Assembly: GCA_016707785.1 (NCBI GenBank)
Contig: JADJGZ010000032.1
Coordinates: 1-64,000, forward strand
Length of the DNA: 64,000 nucleotides
Reading direction: 5' to 3'
From: Bacteroidales bacterium
GTDB lineage: Bacteria > Bacteroidota > Bacteroidia > Bacteroidales > UBA4417
Every line of letters starts with the position of its first letter. Position 1 is the first letter of the stretch. The notes below the pieces were generated by a model, which saw only the letters and a list, made by a program, of their open reading frames with translations, was not told the origin of the DNA and did not search any database. Of the stretch, positions 33,786 to 43,631 are shown piece by piece. The translations under genes and the position numbers were made by a program.

Positions 33786-34091
33786 ATGAAAAGAACGATA
33801 ATTTTTCCATTCCTGGTTTTATCCGGAACTTTTTTATTCAGCCAGCAAAGCCCGGAAATGTACCTGGCAAGTGTCCCAAGGTATAAGGGGAACAGCTGTG
33901 AGATGACTGATGCTGATACTGCTAATATCAGAGCTTTCCATAAAGAAATGAGTGATTTTCGAAATACACTCAGTGATGATATTAGTCGCCTAAAAGAAGC
34001 CCAGGAAAAGTTTATGGAAAATAATGAAGATCAGATCAGGAGAGCATGCTCGGACAGCAGGGCTATTCTAAAGAGGATGCTCAAAAACTGA
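33786..34091 (+). CDS. Exported helical protein, 5' part before a frameshift
   Basis: The ATG at 33786 begins MKRTIIFPFLVLSGTFLFSQ, a clear signal peptide, followed by a charged helical stretch (AFHKEMSDFRNTLSDDISRL). After about residue 86 (EDQIRRA) the frame turns into unrelated sequence and stops at 34091. The continuation is in the -1 frame from ATG 34046, which lacks a signal peptide. I read both as one exported protein of about 335 residues with a one-base loss near 34044-34046. No slippery site is present here (AGA GCA TGC), so a mutation or assembly error is likelier than recoding. Confidence 0.65.
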   Translation: MKRTIIFPFLVLSGTFLFSQQSPEMYLASVPRYKGNSCEMTDADTANIRAFHKEMSDFRNTLSDDISRLKEAQEKFMENNEDQIRRACSDSRAILKRMLKN

Positions 34092-34795
34092 AGAATGCTG
34101 ATAAAATGAGTGAAGAAGAGAAGATGGCGATTGCCAATCAGATGTTGATGGATAAAATGGGCATGGATGTTAATGATTTTAAGAAATTGGCTGAAATGGA
34201 TACTTCAGCTCAGAAAAGCTGGGCCCAGGGGTATGGAACAATGATGATGGCAGATGCCATGGCAAACCCTCAAAAAAACCAGGAAGATCAGAAACGGTAT
34301 AAAGATCAATATGATCTCATGTCAGAGCAAAAATTTCTGATTGAAAAGATCAGGGCTGCAGAAAGTAAATATTTCCAGCAGCTTGATACTCTTCAAGTGC
34401 TTGCTGATACTGCCAATGCTCAGATGAGCCGGGAATTCAACAGAATGTATAAGGAAATCGATGATTGTGAAAGCGACGGCTGTGCAGAGTCAATTTACGA
34501 ACAAATGAATCAGATGAAAAAGGCATATTGTTATCGTTTTTCACCGGATTACCAAAAGATTGTTTACGATTTCAGGAACTATCTGATGACTTCACTTGAC
34601 ACCTATCATGAACTGGATGTGGTTTCAAACCAGGTGACAGAATCACAAACAGGCGTCAGGAATCCTGATTATAAGCCAGGTATATTTGCTCTTTCGATAA
34701 TAGATTATTATGCTGGTCTGGAATCTGGTATTTTCAAGTTTTATCATGCTGAGACTATTTATGGTATTGGAGAAAAAGGGGATAGAAGTGAATAA
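34046..34795 (+). CDS. Exported helical protein of unknown function, 3' part
   Basis: 249 residues, largely alpha-helical and charged, with a Met-rich segment (MGMDVNDFKKLAEMD, then GTMMMADAMANP), an acidic Cys pair (IDDCESDGCAESI) and a YYAGLESGIF ending. No known domain recognised. The frame overlaps the previous part by 46 bp and has no export signal of its own, which supports a single disrupted gene. If translated alone it would stay in the cytoplasm. Confidence 0.65.
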   Translation: MLGQQGYSKEDAQKLKNADKMSEEEKMAIANQMLMDKMGMDVNDFKKLAEMDTSAQKSWAQGYGTMMMADAMANPQKNQEDQKRYKDQYDLMSEQKFLIEKIRAAESKYFQQLDTLQVLADTANAQMSREFNRMYKEIDDCESDGCAESIYEQMNQMKKAYCYRFSPDYQKIVYDFRNYLMTSLDTYHELDVVSNQVTESQTGVRNPDYKPGIFALSIIDYYAGLESGIFKFYHAETIYGIGEKGDRSE

Positions 34796-34838
34796 GTATA
34801 TTCATGCACAAATCTGCACCAGTTCAATCTTTTTCTAT

Positions 34839-35726
34839 ATGAGATTCCACATTTTTTTGATAATCATCTTGTTGGTTCTGGATTCTGCAGCACAGCAACC
34901 AGCCAAGTCGGCAACAGAGCTAAAAAAGGAGATGGGTAAGATTATGCATGAAACCAATTGGTCGGACAAGGCTGCAGCGGATTCTGCCAATGCAAAGATT
35001 ACCGAGCTATCCAAACAAATGATGATGATTGGAGCCAGGCAACAGGTCCCACAAGATGCCGGTAGCGGGGAAAAATATGAAGAAAAACTTAAGGAGAATG
35101 TGGAGTATCAAATGCAACTCTGGAACCAGATGTGGAAGATTGCAAGGACAGGAGACGAATCAAAAATAGACCTTGCAGAGCCGCTGAGGGTAGAAATAGT
35201 AGAAGAGTATAAAGAGGATGAAGACCCTACTATCAAGAACCCCGTCTGGCGCGATTCAATGCCCGATCTGACCATTAATATGTCAATGCCTCATGTACAG
35301 GTAATTATTGATCAGATGCCGGTTTTTCGTGGGATTAAAAGATTAATTATTACCTGTGAACAGAAAGGAACAGCAGTGGATCTTGATCAGATTCTCCGTA
35401 ATGCAGAAAACTACCAGCTTACTGAACTCTATATTCTGAATTTCGGACCATCTGTCACAAGTTTGCCTGCTCAGGTGGGCAATTTTAAGGGACTCACCAT
35501 CTTAAACCTGTTGAATAATAACTTGCATCAACTCCCCTCCTCAATTGCGGGGTTATCTGACCTAAAGGTCCTTTATGTTGATGTTAACCCTGTTACACAA
35601 CTATTGCCAATTGTAAGTCCTTTGAAAAAGCTCCAGAAGCTTGGTGTAGCACAAACTGAAATTTCTGAATCTGAAATTGGTCTGATACAACAAGCTTTAC
35701 CCGGATGTAATATTCTTACACAATGA
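34839..35726 (+). CDS. Exported leucine-rich-repeat protein
   Basis: 295 residues from the ATG at 34839, chosen because MRFHIFLIIILLVLDSAAQQ is a signal peptide; the longer frame overlaps the preceding gene. The middle is helical and charged (EEKLKENVEYQMQLWNQMW), resembling the preceding gene product in style. The C-terminal 100 residues are leucine-rich repeats (LTELYILNFGPSVTSLP, LTILNLLNNNLHQLPSSI, LKVLYVDVNPVTQL), a protein-binding fold. Its stop overlaps the start of the next gene by 4 bp (ATGA), so the two are translationally coupled. Confidence 0.8.
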   Translation: MRFHIFLIIILLVLDSAAQQPAKSATELKKEMGKIMHETNWSDKAAADSANAKITELSKQMMMIGARQQVPQDAGSGEKYEEKLKENVEYQMQLWNQMWKIARTGDESKIDLAEPLRVEIVEEYKEDEDPTIKNPVWRDSMPDLTINMSMPHVQVIIDQMPVFRGIKRLIITCEQKGTAVDLDQILRNAENYQLTELYILNFGPSVTSLPAQVGNFKGLTILNLLNNNLHQLPSSIAGLSDLKVLYVDVNPVTQLLPIVSPLKKLQKLGVAQTEISESEIGLIQQALPGCNILTQ

Positions 35727-36871
35727 AAAAAACAACACTCACTTTGCTTCTGTTTGCTATTGTTGCAATGACTAGTTTGTTTGCCCAAAAGCCGCATTTC
35801 TTCATTGAATGCAACCAGGCAATGGGTGATACATCCCAGAAATATGCAAATGCATTTGCCCGGTTGGTGGCTAATGAACTGAAGGATGCATTTCCTTGTG
35901 CCAAGATCAATACGCAATCAGATATCGTCAATAAACTGGATAGCTTACGTTTTCGTGCATTAATTGGGGATTTCGAGGGTGATTTGCCTTCTTTCTGTGA
36001 TCAGTTGGCTCACGATTATTGGATACACCTTAGAATGATTGACTACACAGAAGGGAGGATAGCAATTATTGCCAGATGTTTCAAATACAAAAAGATTGAT
36101 TGTATTGCGGATGCCGGCATGGTCAGGTGTGGAAATACCTTTGGTGAATTAACGGAAGGATGTAAGGAAATAACCAAAAGGCTTATCGACATGCTCTCAA
36201 AATTTGAGATTTGCCCGTTTACCGGTCCGGTTAACCTTAGCATACACTCACAATTTGACACTGTTACAAAACAAGAGTACGCAGTGTATTGCAATATGAT
36301 GGATCAGACCTATCGCAGGGAAGAAACAAGTAACAAACGTGCGGATAGCGAGTGGCAACTGGAACGCAAAGGAATTCCAAGGGCTATTGGAACAATGAAC
36401 TTTACCTTGAGTGAATCATCCAGTCTTGAGGTTCAGAACGGTTGTTATAAATGCCAGTCAGGCCGGGAGGGGGGAAGGATTTACACAAGAACAAATTCCT
36501 TCAACGTAGAAGGCAGTGGCCTTTCAACAGAGAGTAGCTATAATGGCAATAAACAGGATGACACGCGAATTGAAATTGAATTTCTTGAGGATGGTACTTA
36601 TATTCTTACAGCAAAAGGGACCTCTAAACCAGCAAGAGGGTATGAAAAGGAGAATGAAAAAGCAGAGGGGACCTGTGATAATATTCCTTCTGATCCGCGG
36701 TCGATACCTAAGGAGATTACATTACCACTGAAAGTTATCCTCGGTCCGTTCCCGGGTAAATCTACTGATGAAATACTTCAGCAAAATAATACGATAAAAA
36801 GAAGGAATCCAATAACCAATGAGATGGAAACGATCACCTATGACTTCACACTGGAAAAATTATCTAAGTAG
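35723..36871 (+). CDS. Exported protein of unknown function
   Basis: 382 residues with a signal peptide (MKKTTLTLLLFAIVAMTSLF). Residues 22-165 resemble an alpha/beta domain (YANAFARLVANELKDAFPC, YWIHLRMIDYTEGRIAIIAR) of the kind seen in periplasmic proteins that sum family responses, but I cannot name it. Several Cys residues (FIECNQ, FPCAK, DCIAD, VRCGN, GYC-type pairs) suggest disulfides. The C-terminal half is beta-rich with a GCYKC motif. It begins inside the stop of the leucine-rich-repeat gene. Confidence 0.75.
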   Translation: MKKTTLTLLLFAIVAMTSLFAQKPHFFIECNQAMGDTSQKYANAFARLVANELKDAFPCAKINTQSDIVNKLDSLRFRALIGDFEGDLPSFCDQLAHDYWIHLRMIDYTEGRIAIIARCFKYKKIDCIADAGMVRCGNTFGELTEGCKEITKRLIDMLSKFEICPFTGPVNLSIHSQFDTVTKQEYAVYCNMMDQTYRREETSNKRADSEWQLERKGIPRAIGTMNFTLSESSSLEVQNGCYKCQSGREGGRIYTRTNSFNVEGSGLSTESSYNGNKQDDTRIEIEFLEDGTYILTAKGTSKPARGYEKENEKAEGTCDNIPSDPRSIPKEITLPLKVILGPFPGKSTDEILQQNNTIKRRNPITNEMETITYDFTLEKLSK

Positions 36872-36986
36872 ATGCAAATTGGATTAGCAAACATTATTCA
36901 TGTTGTTTCTTTAGTCAAAAGGAAGCAAATAGTGATAAATTTCCCGGTGTAAAAGAGTTACTTAATTCATAATAGAACATTTTTCA

Positions 36987-37007
36987 GATCAATATCATGT
37001 ATTGATC
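36987..37007. repeat. Short inverted repeat before the 37024 gene
   Basis: GATCAATA, 5 nt, TATTGATC: perfect 8-bp arms, 16 bp before the ATG at 37024. There is no T-run. It could be an operator or a hairpin in the mRNA leader. Confidence 0.35.
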
Positions 37008-37023
37008 CATTAAAGCTCTTCCC

Positions 37024-38013
37024 ATGAGAATTAGTCTGACAATCATATTATTGACCTGGGTATTACTGGCAGCAGCTCAAACCCTAAAAGATGAGGAGCT
37101 CAAAAACAAAACCGGTACATTCGAAATTCTTAACCGAACCGATTATGCCAGATCTGAAGATGGGTTCTCCAAAGCAATTGTGACAGCCAATTTTAACAGG
37201 ATTACTGAACTTGTAAATATTGTAAGGAAGAATCCTGTACTTGCTGATATAAAAGGATTTAATGGTAGGGCAAGAATATATACTGTGCTCTCAGATACTA
37301 AATTCGGTTATGGAGTTCCAGCCCGCATCAGTTTCGAGTTTAGTTCATTCTTCAAAAATAAAAAAGGGGAAGTGGTCTTTAATTCTATTGAACCTCCCAG
37401 TTGGTCAGTTTATATTAATATGGTCAATCCATTAGGCTCAGGTTTCTCATCCGATCTTTTCAATCGTGAAAGATGTTATTTTACGGTTCCACTCAATAAG
37501 AAAACTATTCAACCCGGAATCGATATTTATGGAGATGAATGTATTGTATTATATGATCCTCTAAGGCCGGATTACTGGATTCCTGTTTCAGTTGGGGAAG
37601 CATTTGATGCAGCTAAATCAGAACTGAATAAAGAAAAAGATCCGGTTGCCTCAGCCTATCTGAAACAGTATTATGATCAGGAGTATGGTGATATTGCAGC
37701 AGAAGACCTGGAGAAAGCTGCCTATTTTGGAGGTGGAATCAGCAGAGTGAGTGTTGCTCCCGGATTTGAGGGTCAGGATAGCCTTTTCCCAAGGATCATG
37801 AAGGTAAATCCTGCATATTGGAATATGAACCTTCCGAAATCAGCCATTCAGTTTATAACTCTTCGCTCAATACAGAATAAGGATTATCTGAATCGGAAAT
37901 TTGAAGAATGTCAGAAGACAATAGATTCCGGCAGTGGGTGCGATCTCGCCAGATTTGAGTATTCCTTCAATCTCGACGATGTTCGGAGATTACTCCCTTT
38001 GATCGGGAAATAG
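37024..38013 (+). CDS. Exported protein of unknown function
   Basis: 329 residues. A signal peptide (MRISLTIILLTWVLLAAAQ) is followed by no family I recognise. The first part is beta-rich and ends around RPDYWIPVSVGEAFDAAKSE; an acidic helix follows (AAEDLEKAAYFGG), then NPAYWNMNLPKSAIQFITL and a pair of Cys residues (EECQKTIDSGSGCD). It is the last member of the same-strand exported cluster, with a 152-bp gap to the previous gene, so it may have its own promoter. Confidence 0.75.
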   Translation: MRISLTIILLTWVLLAAAQTLKDEELKNKTGTFEILNRTDYARSEDGFSKAIVTANFNRITELVNIVRKNPVLADIKGFNGRARIYTVLSDTKFGYGVPARISFEFSSFFKNKKGEVVFNSIEPPSWSVYINMVNPLGSGFSSDLFNRERCYFTVPLNKKTIQPGIDIYGDECIVLYDPLRPDYWIPVSVGEAFDAAKSELNKEKDPVASAYLKQYYDQEYGDIAAEDLEKAAYFGGGISRVSVAPGFEGQDSLFPRIMKVNPAYWNMNLPKSAIQFITLRSIQNKDYLNRKFEECQKTIDSGSGCDLARFEYSFNLDDVRRLLPLIGK

Positions 38014-38219
38014 AAGCAACAGGCTTTTCAAATCGTAGTGTAATAATTGTGCTGAAATAAAGCCGTATTTCGATATTGTATGTAGGCTATTCTTGTCAGG
38101 TGAAATAGGAATTTTTCTAAACCTGGTTAGATCCCATTGTTCCGTTTTTAGTATATTTACTTTTCTTTATTTCGAAGAGAGATTGTATTAAATATTTCAT
38201 TATCAAATTTATATATTTT

Positions 38220-38831
<612 letters not shown>

Positions 38832-38878
38832 GGAGGGAGGCAGGATCTTCGATAGGGAAAGCGGAATCTTCTCTTTGG

Positions 38879-39286
38879 ATGCAAGGCAGCGGGAAGCTCC
38901 CGGCAGGGGCAGGACAGGGACTCTCTAAGGAAGCAAGCGAGGGAGCAGATAATGCATTTGAAATCGATGAACCAGATACACCTGCTGATCAAATTGAATT
39001 TATTATTCAGCTGGAATCAGAAATGATGAAAAAGCTATTTCCTGTGAGGGAGAAAGGCAAAAATATTGCCATGTCGGAAATCTCACCCAAAAAAGGCTCA
39101 CTTTCTGCTGTCATTAGAAGCTATAAATCTGCAGTATCTTATAGCCTGCATAAGATGGGATTAGAATTTGCCTGGCATGGCAGATTTTATGATCGGATTG
39201 TCAGAAACCCCGGTGAACTTGAGAGAATCAGATGGTATATCCGGATGAACCCTAAAAACTGGAATAATTCTGAGAAAAAATTCTAA
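38879..39286 (+). CDS. REP-associated tyrosine transposase (RAYT), 3' part
   Basis: This frame is open back to the poly-G run and carries the C-terminal half of the Y1 transposase: KKGSLSAVIRSYKSAVSYSL with Tyr82 the probable nucleophile, then FAWHGRFYDRIVRNPGELER and IRMNPKNW. The order and spacing match RAYT family C-termini. The first 40 residues (GSGKLPAGAGQG and so on) are part of the variable insert, so the ATG at 38879 is probably not a real start. Confidence 0.75.
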   Translation: MQGSGKLPAGAGQGLSKEASEGADNAFEIDEPDTPADQIEFIIQLESEMMKKLFPVREKGKNIAMSEISPKKGSLSAVIRSYKSAVSYSLHKMGLEFAWHGRFYDRIVRNPGELERIRWYIRMNPKNWNNSEKKF

Positions 39287-39341
39287 GAGTGGAAGATTCT
39301 ATGAATGAATGCTCACTTTATAAGGATGAAGACGGAATGAA

Positions 39342-41690
39342 TTAATGAACAATAATTTTATATGAAAAAGATTGATGCTTATTATCAAGTCTTAAAATAT
39401 ATATCCCAGGTAATGCAGGGCCTGGCAATAGGTTTTCGGTAATGTTTTGAAGGTCATATTCTCTTATCTTCTGACCTGTAATAGAATATAGGCTTGCTGA
39501 TGGTGGCAGGAAGCCAGGCTCAAAGCAGCGAAGATGGATTGTGCCACCGGAAACAAATACTTCTATTGACTGCCGATTAAATGCCTCAGGAGCAGAAGCT
39601 GTGGCTAATTTATTACTGGTCAGGTCCTCCCAGGTATTGATGATTTTCTTATCAACAGTAACTGAGATTTCCGGAAAGGGGGTAACATTATCCGAAAGGG
39701 TTAACGTGCAGGTAGTTGGACTGAGATATAATACTTCTTCAATTATTATGTTTGCAGGAGCATCGTTTAAGGTGAAGTTGCCCTTTTTTATGATTGGGTG
39801 CCTGAAATAGTCACCTCTTAAGGTGAAAGTAATTTTATTTGCTTCAGCAATTATATCTGCTGCCGGATGCAATACCTGTCCTTCAATATTATGATCCATC
39901 CAATTGATACGGTTCATCAGGTAGGTTCTGAAATAAGCCACCTCATCCTCATAATCATTTCCTTGCCAATTATAATTAGGCCAAACGTACGTGCCTAATA
40001 TTGGCCAGCGTTCAAAATTCCTGATACGGGCTGAATCCGTGAGTTCAGTGATTGAGTCAATTAATGCATCAATGTTCTCATTGCTTAGTTTATCCAGGCG
40101 CAATGCTGTCCAGCGGGTTTTTGCAAGATTTCTGAAATAACTATCTTCCATCATTCTTTTCCACCAAAACATAATGCTGGCATCCCATGGATTTACGAGC
40201 TCATACAACCAACCGGCATATTCAACACCAGGTTGCCAATAATCTACATTGCCATAACCCAGGTTGAAATCCCAGGCCGGACCGGCAAAGAGTTTACCGC
40301 CATCACTGTCCTTATGTTTATTAAAATAAGTGCTATAGCGGTACTTGTCTACTTCCTTTGAAATCTCTGAAAGCAACATAAAATCAATGAAAGAAGGGGC
40401 GTCAAAATATTTTAGATAACCACTGGACGGATCTTTAAAAGAAGGACCAATCAGTGCCTTTTCGGCATTGGTAACATAGTTCTTAATATATTCTCTTTGT
40501 TGGGAAACAATTGCCTCAGGTTCAGGATAATAATACTGAAAAGTGATATCCATAGCGTTGGGGTAGGAGGGACTGGGAGCTGAAATCCAACCATCAGCAC
40601 CATATTCGAAATCCCAGGGTAGCTTATCAACCGCCAGGATATAACCACCTGTTACGTCATCACCGGTTATTTCATCCGGGTTAAGGCTGGGGATGTCAAC
40701 CCTGTTTTCATCTTTTTTGATCTTCTCCTGGAGGATATAGATTCCTTTGAAGTCATTGTTGATTATCAGCTCACAGTAAACATTGCGGGTGCAGTATTCA
40801 CCCAGGCGATGCCCGATTTCATAGGAAATGGCATTTCGCATCAGGCTTTTGTCGGTATAAGGAGCATATAAAATCCAGTCATTCTCTTCGGGTAATCCGA
40901 GTAAAGAGACATTTAGGTTTTCACCCTGGTTGTCGCGTGTTTCGAAACCATAGCATTTTTTGGGGAACATTTGTGTGGATTGTCCGCGTACTTCAATCCC
41001 TATATTGCCATCATAATTATTAAAAGGATCTCCTAATGTGTTCAGATTCCCTTCCCCATTGCTGATGATTCCCATATGTGCCGTAATTTTTGGGTCATCA
41101 GGGATTTCAGTACCAAACGTATTGATGACTACAATGGGCAGATTCGATTGAAGCATTAGAGGTCCTGCACTTTGCCTTGTTATGTCATCGAAATACCACT
41201 CTTTCCCGGCGGTTGTTCCCAGGAAATCGAAAAATATCACCATACGGGTGAAGTTGTTGTAGGGTAATCCGGTAAAATCGAATTCCAGTAGGTTCCATTG
41301 TCCGCCTGATGCTGAAACCCTTATTTCCTGCCAGCTTGAGACATCGTTATTTTCGAATTTCAGGACTACATCACCTCCTTCGGCTGGAGGATAGCAGAGC
41401 ATGTGGTATTTGGGATATTGGTCAAAACTTACAATATAAGGCAGATCCAGCAGCATGAGGTCGTAAGGGTCAGTTGAAGTAGTGACCTTGATACTGAGGG
41501 CTGAAGGATTGAGGACGCCTGGCTGTGGGTTATCGACTACCTGAATACTGCCGGGCCAGGTAATCCAGTTGGCTGTGATTCCATCCCAATTTGAAATGGT
41601 ATCATTTTCCTGGGCCTGAAGAATTTGAAGACAGGCTGAAAATAATAGAAATGTGAAGATCAGAAACTTTGATTTCATAGTATTCTTCAT
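39342..41690 (-). CDS. T9SS-exported CotH-kinase-family protein
   Basis: 782 residues with a signal peptide (KFLIFTFLLFSACLQ). Residues about 35-180 look like a carbohydrate-binding sandwich (GKEWYFDDI). The CotH domain spans about 185-610: RGQSTQMFPKKCYGFETRD, YAPYTDKSLMRNAISYEIG, GIYILQEKIKKDENRVDI, GGYILAVDK and GPAWDFNLGYGN, where the Asp is the probable metal ligand. CotH proteins are atypical secretory kinases in spore formers and fungi; in Bacteroidota the target is not known. A T9SS sorting domain closes the protein (LPGIYILRLDNKHQSFSYKI). A second ATG at 41678 is possible and fits better with the -7 box only 6 bp before 41690. Confidence 0.9.
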   Translation of the reverse strand: MKNTMKSKFLIFTFLLFSACLQILQAQENDTISNWDGITANWITWPGSIQVVDNPQPGVLNPSALSIKVTTSTDPYDLMLLDLPYIVSFDQYPKYHMLCYPPAEGGDVVLKFENNDVSSWQEIRVSASGGQWNLLEFDFTGLPYNNFTRMVIFFDFLGTTAGKEWYFDDITRQSAGPLMLQSNLPIVVINTFGTEIPDDPKITAHMGIISNGEGNLNTLGDPFNNYDGNIGIEVRGQSTQMFPKKCYGFETRDNQGENLNVSLLGLPEENDWILYAPYTDKSLMRNAISYEIGHRLGEYCTRNVYCELIINNDFKGIYILQEKIKKDENRVDIPSLNPDEITGDDVTGGYILAVDKLPWDFEYGADGWISAPSPSYPNAMDITFQYYYPEPEAIVSQQREYIKNYVTNAEKALIGPSFKDPSSGYLKYFDAPSFIDFMLLSEISKEVDKYRYSTYFNKHKDSDGGKLFAGPAWDFNLGYGNVDYWQPGVEYAGWLYELVNPWDASIMFWWKRMMEDSYFRNLAKTRWTALRLDKLSNENIDALIDSITELTDSARIRNFERWPILGTYVWPNYNWQGNDYEDEVAYFRTYLMNRINWMDHNIEGQVLHPAADIIAEANKITFTLRGDYFRHPIIKKGNFTLNDAPANIIIEEVLYLSPTTCTLTLSDNVTPFPEISVTVDKKIINTWEDLTSNKLATASAPEAFNRQSIEVFVSGGTIHLRCFEPGFLPPSASLYSITGQKIREYDLQNITENLLPGPALPGIYILRLDNKHQSFSYKIIVH

Positions 41691-41993
41691 AGAGGCAAAT
41701 ATACTATATATGCTGAAGCCGGATAGGAGATAAAGCCTGATTTAGGAGTCTTTTTCGGACAAATATATAATGTCCATTCTTTATTAATTCCAGGGAAGAT
41801 TGGTTTATAATTGTAATATTAAATATGTGAACACATTCCTTTTCTGTCATATAAATAATAGCAAGCAGGTTAGGTAGTAATCTGTATACTCATTCCTGGA
41901 AGGTATGCAACAGTAAACTGATTATAATGAGACGATTAACTTTCAGTAAGTTGACAGAATCGGGAAACAATTCAGCATCGATATAAAGTGGCT
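41691..41993. other. Intergenic region between CotH-like gene and small barrel gene
   Basis: About 300 bp of AT-rich DNA. Apart from the -7 box at its left end I see no gene, repeat or hairpin with a T-run. Confidence 0.4.
41696..41703 (-). promoter_or_regulatory. Candidate -7 box of the CotH-like gene
   Basis: TATATTTG on the minus strand matches TAnnTTTG and lies 6 bp upstream of the ATG at 41690. Transcription would begin at about that ATG, which favours the second ATG at 41678 or a leaderless mRNA. Confidence 0.45.
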
Positions 41994-42662
41994 TTACAAA
42001 TTCTTGAGTACATAATTCACCTCAAACCCATAAGTAAAATTGTATAGTTTATAATCTCTGTGAATAGATGCCAGGGATCTTTCCATTCGGATACCAAAGA
42101 CTAATTTGTTGTTATTACCAAAGAAATAGGGAAACTTTACCTGCCCGATCCATGAAATGTCATAATCTTTAAATCCATATAAAGATGCTCCATTGAGTCG
42201 CCCTGCAATTTCTGCATATTTAATCCTGGAAGAAAAAAGTTTGGAAAATGCAAACCCGGTTTCAATAGAGAAATCAAAACTTTTGCTTTTAGAGTGATAA
42301 ACACTATTGGTTCCAAATAAAAGGGGGATTTCTATGTAATCAAATCTGATGGTTTCAAAGGACTGGGTAAAAAACTGGTTGATATAACCATACGTTGTTC
42401 CTTTTTGAGCATAACGTAATTCCAAAACCCCGTAGACATCAGGAGAAAAATTGGTCCGTGCAAATGCTCCGGCGGAAAACCCGGGAATTCCTGACTTCTC
42501 ATAATTATAATCCCAGAATTCTTCCTTATCACCTGTCATATCAATGCCATAAACACCCGCAATCAGTCCTCCGTCGAAGGTTAGCTTTTGGGCAAAAAGT
42601 TGAATATTACTACTGAAAGTGCCCAGCAGCAAGAGGATTAATATTTGTCGTGAGAATGACAT
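41994..42662 (-). CDS. Small outer-membrane beta-barrel protein
   Basis: 222 residues. Signal peptide (RQILILLLLGTFSSN, ending LFAQ), then eight or so amphipathic strands with alternating aromatic residues (GGLIAGVYGIDMTG, VYGVLELRYAQKGTTYGYI, FDYIEIPLLFGTN, YNFTYGFEVNYVLKNL). This is the pattern of the PorT-like or OMP_b-brl family in Bacteroidota. It ends in a hydrophobic strand, as barrels inserted by BamA do. The precise role is unknown. Confidence 0.8.
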   Translation of the reverse strand: MSFSRQILILLLLGTFSSNIQLFAQKLTFDGGLIAGVYGIDMTGDKEEFWDYNYEKSGIPGFSAGAFARTNFSPDVYGVLELRYAQKGTTYGYINQFFTQSFETIRFDYIEIPLLFGTNSVYHSKSKSFDFSIETGFAFSKLFSSRIKYAEIAGRLNGASLYGFKDYDISWIGQVKFPYFFGNNNKLVFGIRMERSLASIHRDYKLYNFTYGFEVNYVLKNL

Positions 42663-42694
42663 TGCCCTCTTAAATTATAACTACTAAATATACT

Positions 42695-42740
42695 AAAAAA
42701 AGCAAAATCCCGGCTGAAATTAACTATCATCCGGGATTTT
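42695..42740 (-). terminator. Intrinsic terminator after rubrerythrin
   Basis: Arms AAAATCCCGG (42704-42713) and CCGGGATTTT (42731-42740) form a perfect 10-bp stem with a 17-nt loop. On the minus strand the stem is followed by TTTTGCTTTTTTT, as expected for termination of the gene ending at 42762. Confidence 0.75.
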
Positions 42741-42761
42741 TAATATGCAGGTGAAATTCTA

Positions 42762-43340
42762 TTAATAATTTTCTGATTTTTCTTCGAAATAAGATTTAGG
42801 ATGCTGACATGCCGGGCAATTCTCAGGAGGATTTTTCCCATCGTGGATGTATCCGCAATTTCGGCATTCCCATTGAGTGGGTTCTTCTCTTTTGAATACT
42901 TCCCCTGTTTCGATGTTCTTTAGAAGTTTGAGATAGCGTTTTTCATGCTCAGCCTCAACTTTTGCAATAATTTTAAAGGCGGCAGCTATAGCAGGAAATC
43001 CTTCTTCCTTTGCGATTTCTGCAAATTCCGGGTAAAGCAAAGTCCACTCTTCATTTTCACCCATAGCTGATGCTTTAAGGTTCTCGGCTGTTGTGCCAAT
43101 AATCCCGGCTGGATAGGATGCAGTAATTTCCACTTCACCTCCTTCAAGGAATTTGAAAAATCGTTTTGCATGCTGCTGTTCCTGCCAGGCTGTTTTTTCG
43201 AAAATAGCGGCAATTTGTTCATACCCTTCCTTCTTAGCTTCTTTTGCAAAGAAAAGATAGCGATTCATTGCCTGCGATTCACCTGCAAAAGCCTTAAGCA
43301 GATTTTGCTCGGTGCGGGTTCCTTTGATGCTTTTTTCCAT
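42762..43340 (-). CDS. rbr: Rubrerythrin
   Basis: A 192-residue non-haem iron peroxidase that reduces hydrogen peroxide, typical of anaerobes and microaerophiles. The ferritin-like diiron domain (1-145) has the ligands in FAGESQAMNRY, AWQEQQHAKRFF and KVEAEHEKRY. The C-terminal rubredoxin domain has the two Cys pairs WECRNCGYIHDG and ENCPACQHPKSYF. Length is the normal 190-195. It stands alone and ends in its own terminator. Its presence suggests a host living with little oxygen. Confidence 0.97.
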   Translation of the reverse strand: MEKSIKGTRTEQNLLKAFAGESQAMNRYLFFAKEAKKEGYEQIAAIFEKTAWQEQQHAKRFFKFLEGGEVEITASYPAGIIGTTAENLKASAMGENEEWTLLYPEFAEIAKEEGFPAIAAAFKIIAKVEAEHEKRYLKLLKNIETGEVFKREEPTQWECRNCGYIHDGKNPPENCPACQHPKSYFEEKSENY

Positions 43341-43566
43341 GGTTTTGTATATTTTATTATTGAAATTATCAGGGGAGTTGTTAAATAATTAACAATAAAA
43401 GAAAAGCTAAAATTAAGAACAAAATGGATAGTTTGAACCCATAGGATGTATATCTTTTTTACAACATTTTCACCTTTTTTAAATTTCAGACATTTGCAAA
43501 ACCATGTGGGAGAATGTGCTTCCGGATGTTATAAAGAATTAATCCACTGAATCCTCAATGAAATCG

Positions 43567-43574
43567 TATTTTTG
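43567..43574 (+). promoter_or_regulatory. Candidate -7 box of mfd
   Basis: TATTTTTG matches TAnnTTTG about 57 bp before the chosen start at 43632. It overlaps the alternative upstream start at 43572, which argues against that start. Confidence 0.4.
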
Positions 43575-43631
43575 CTGCCAGAAATCAGCCGCCATCAGGA
43601 AAATCCTTGTTGGCGGCTTAAGTTGCTTTGC

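Noticed and set aside
36987..37007. GATCAATA/TATTGATC hairpin as a terminator of the 35723 gene
   Set aside because: No T-run follows and the stem is AT-rich, so I list it only as an inverted repeat.
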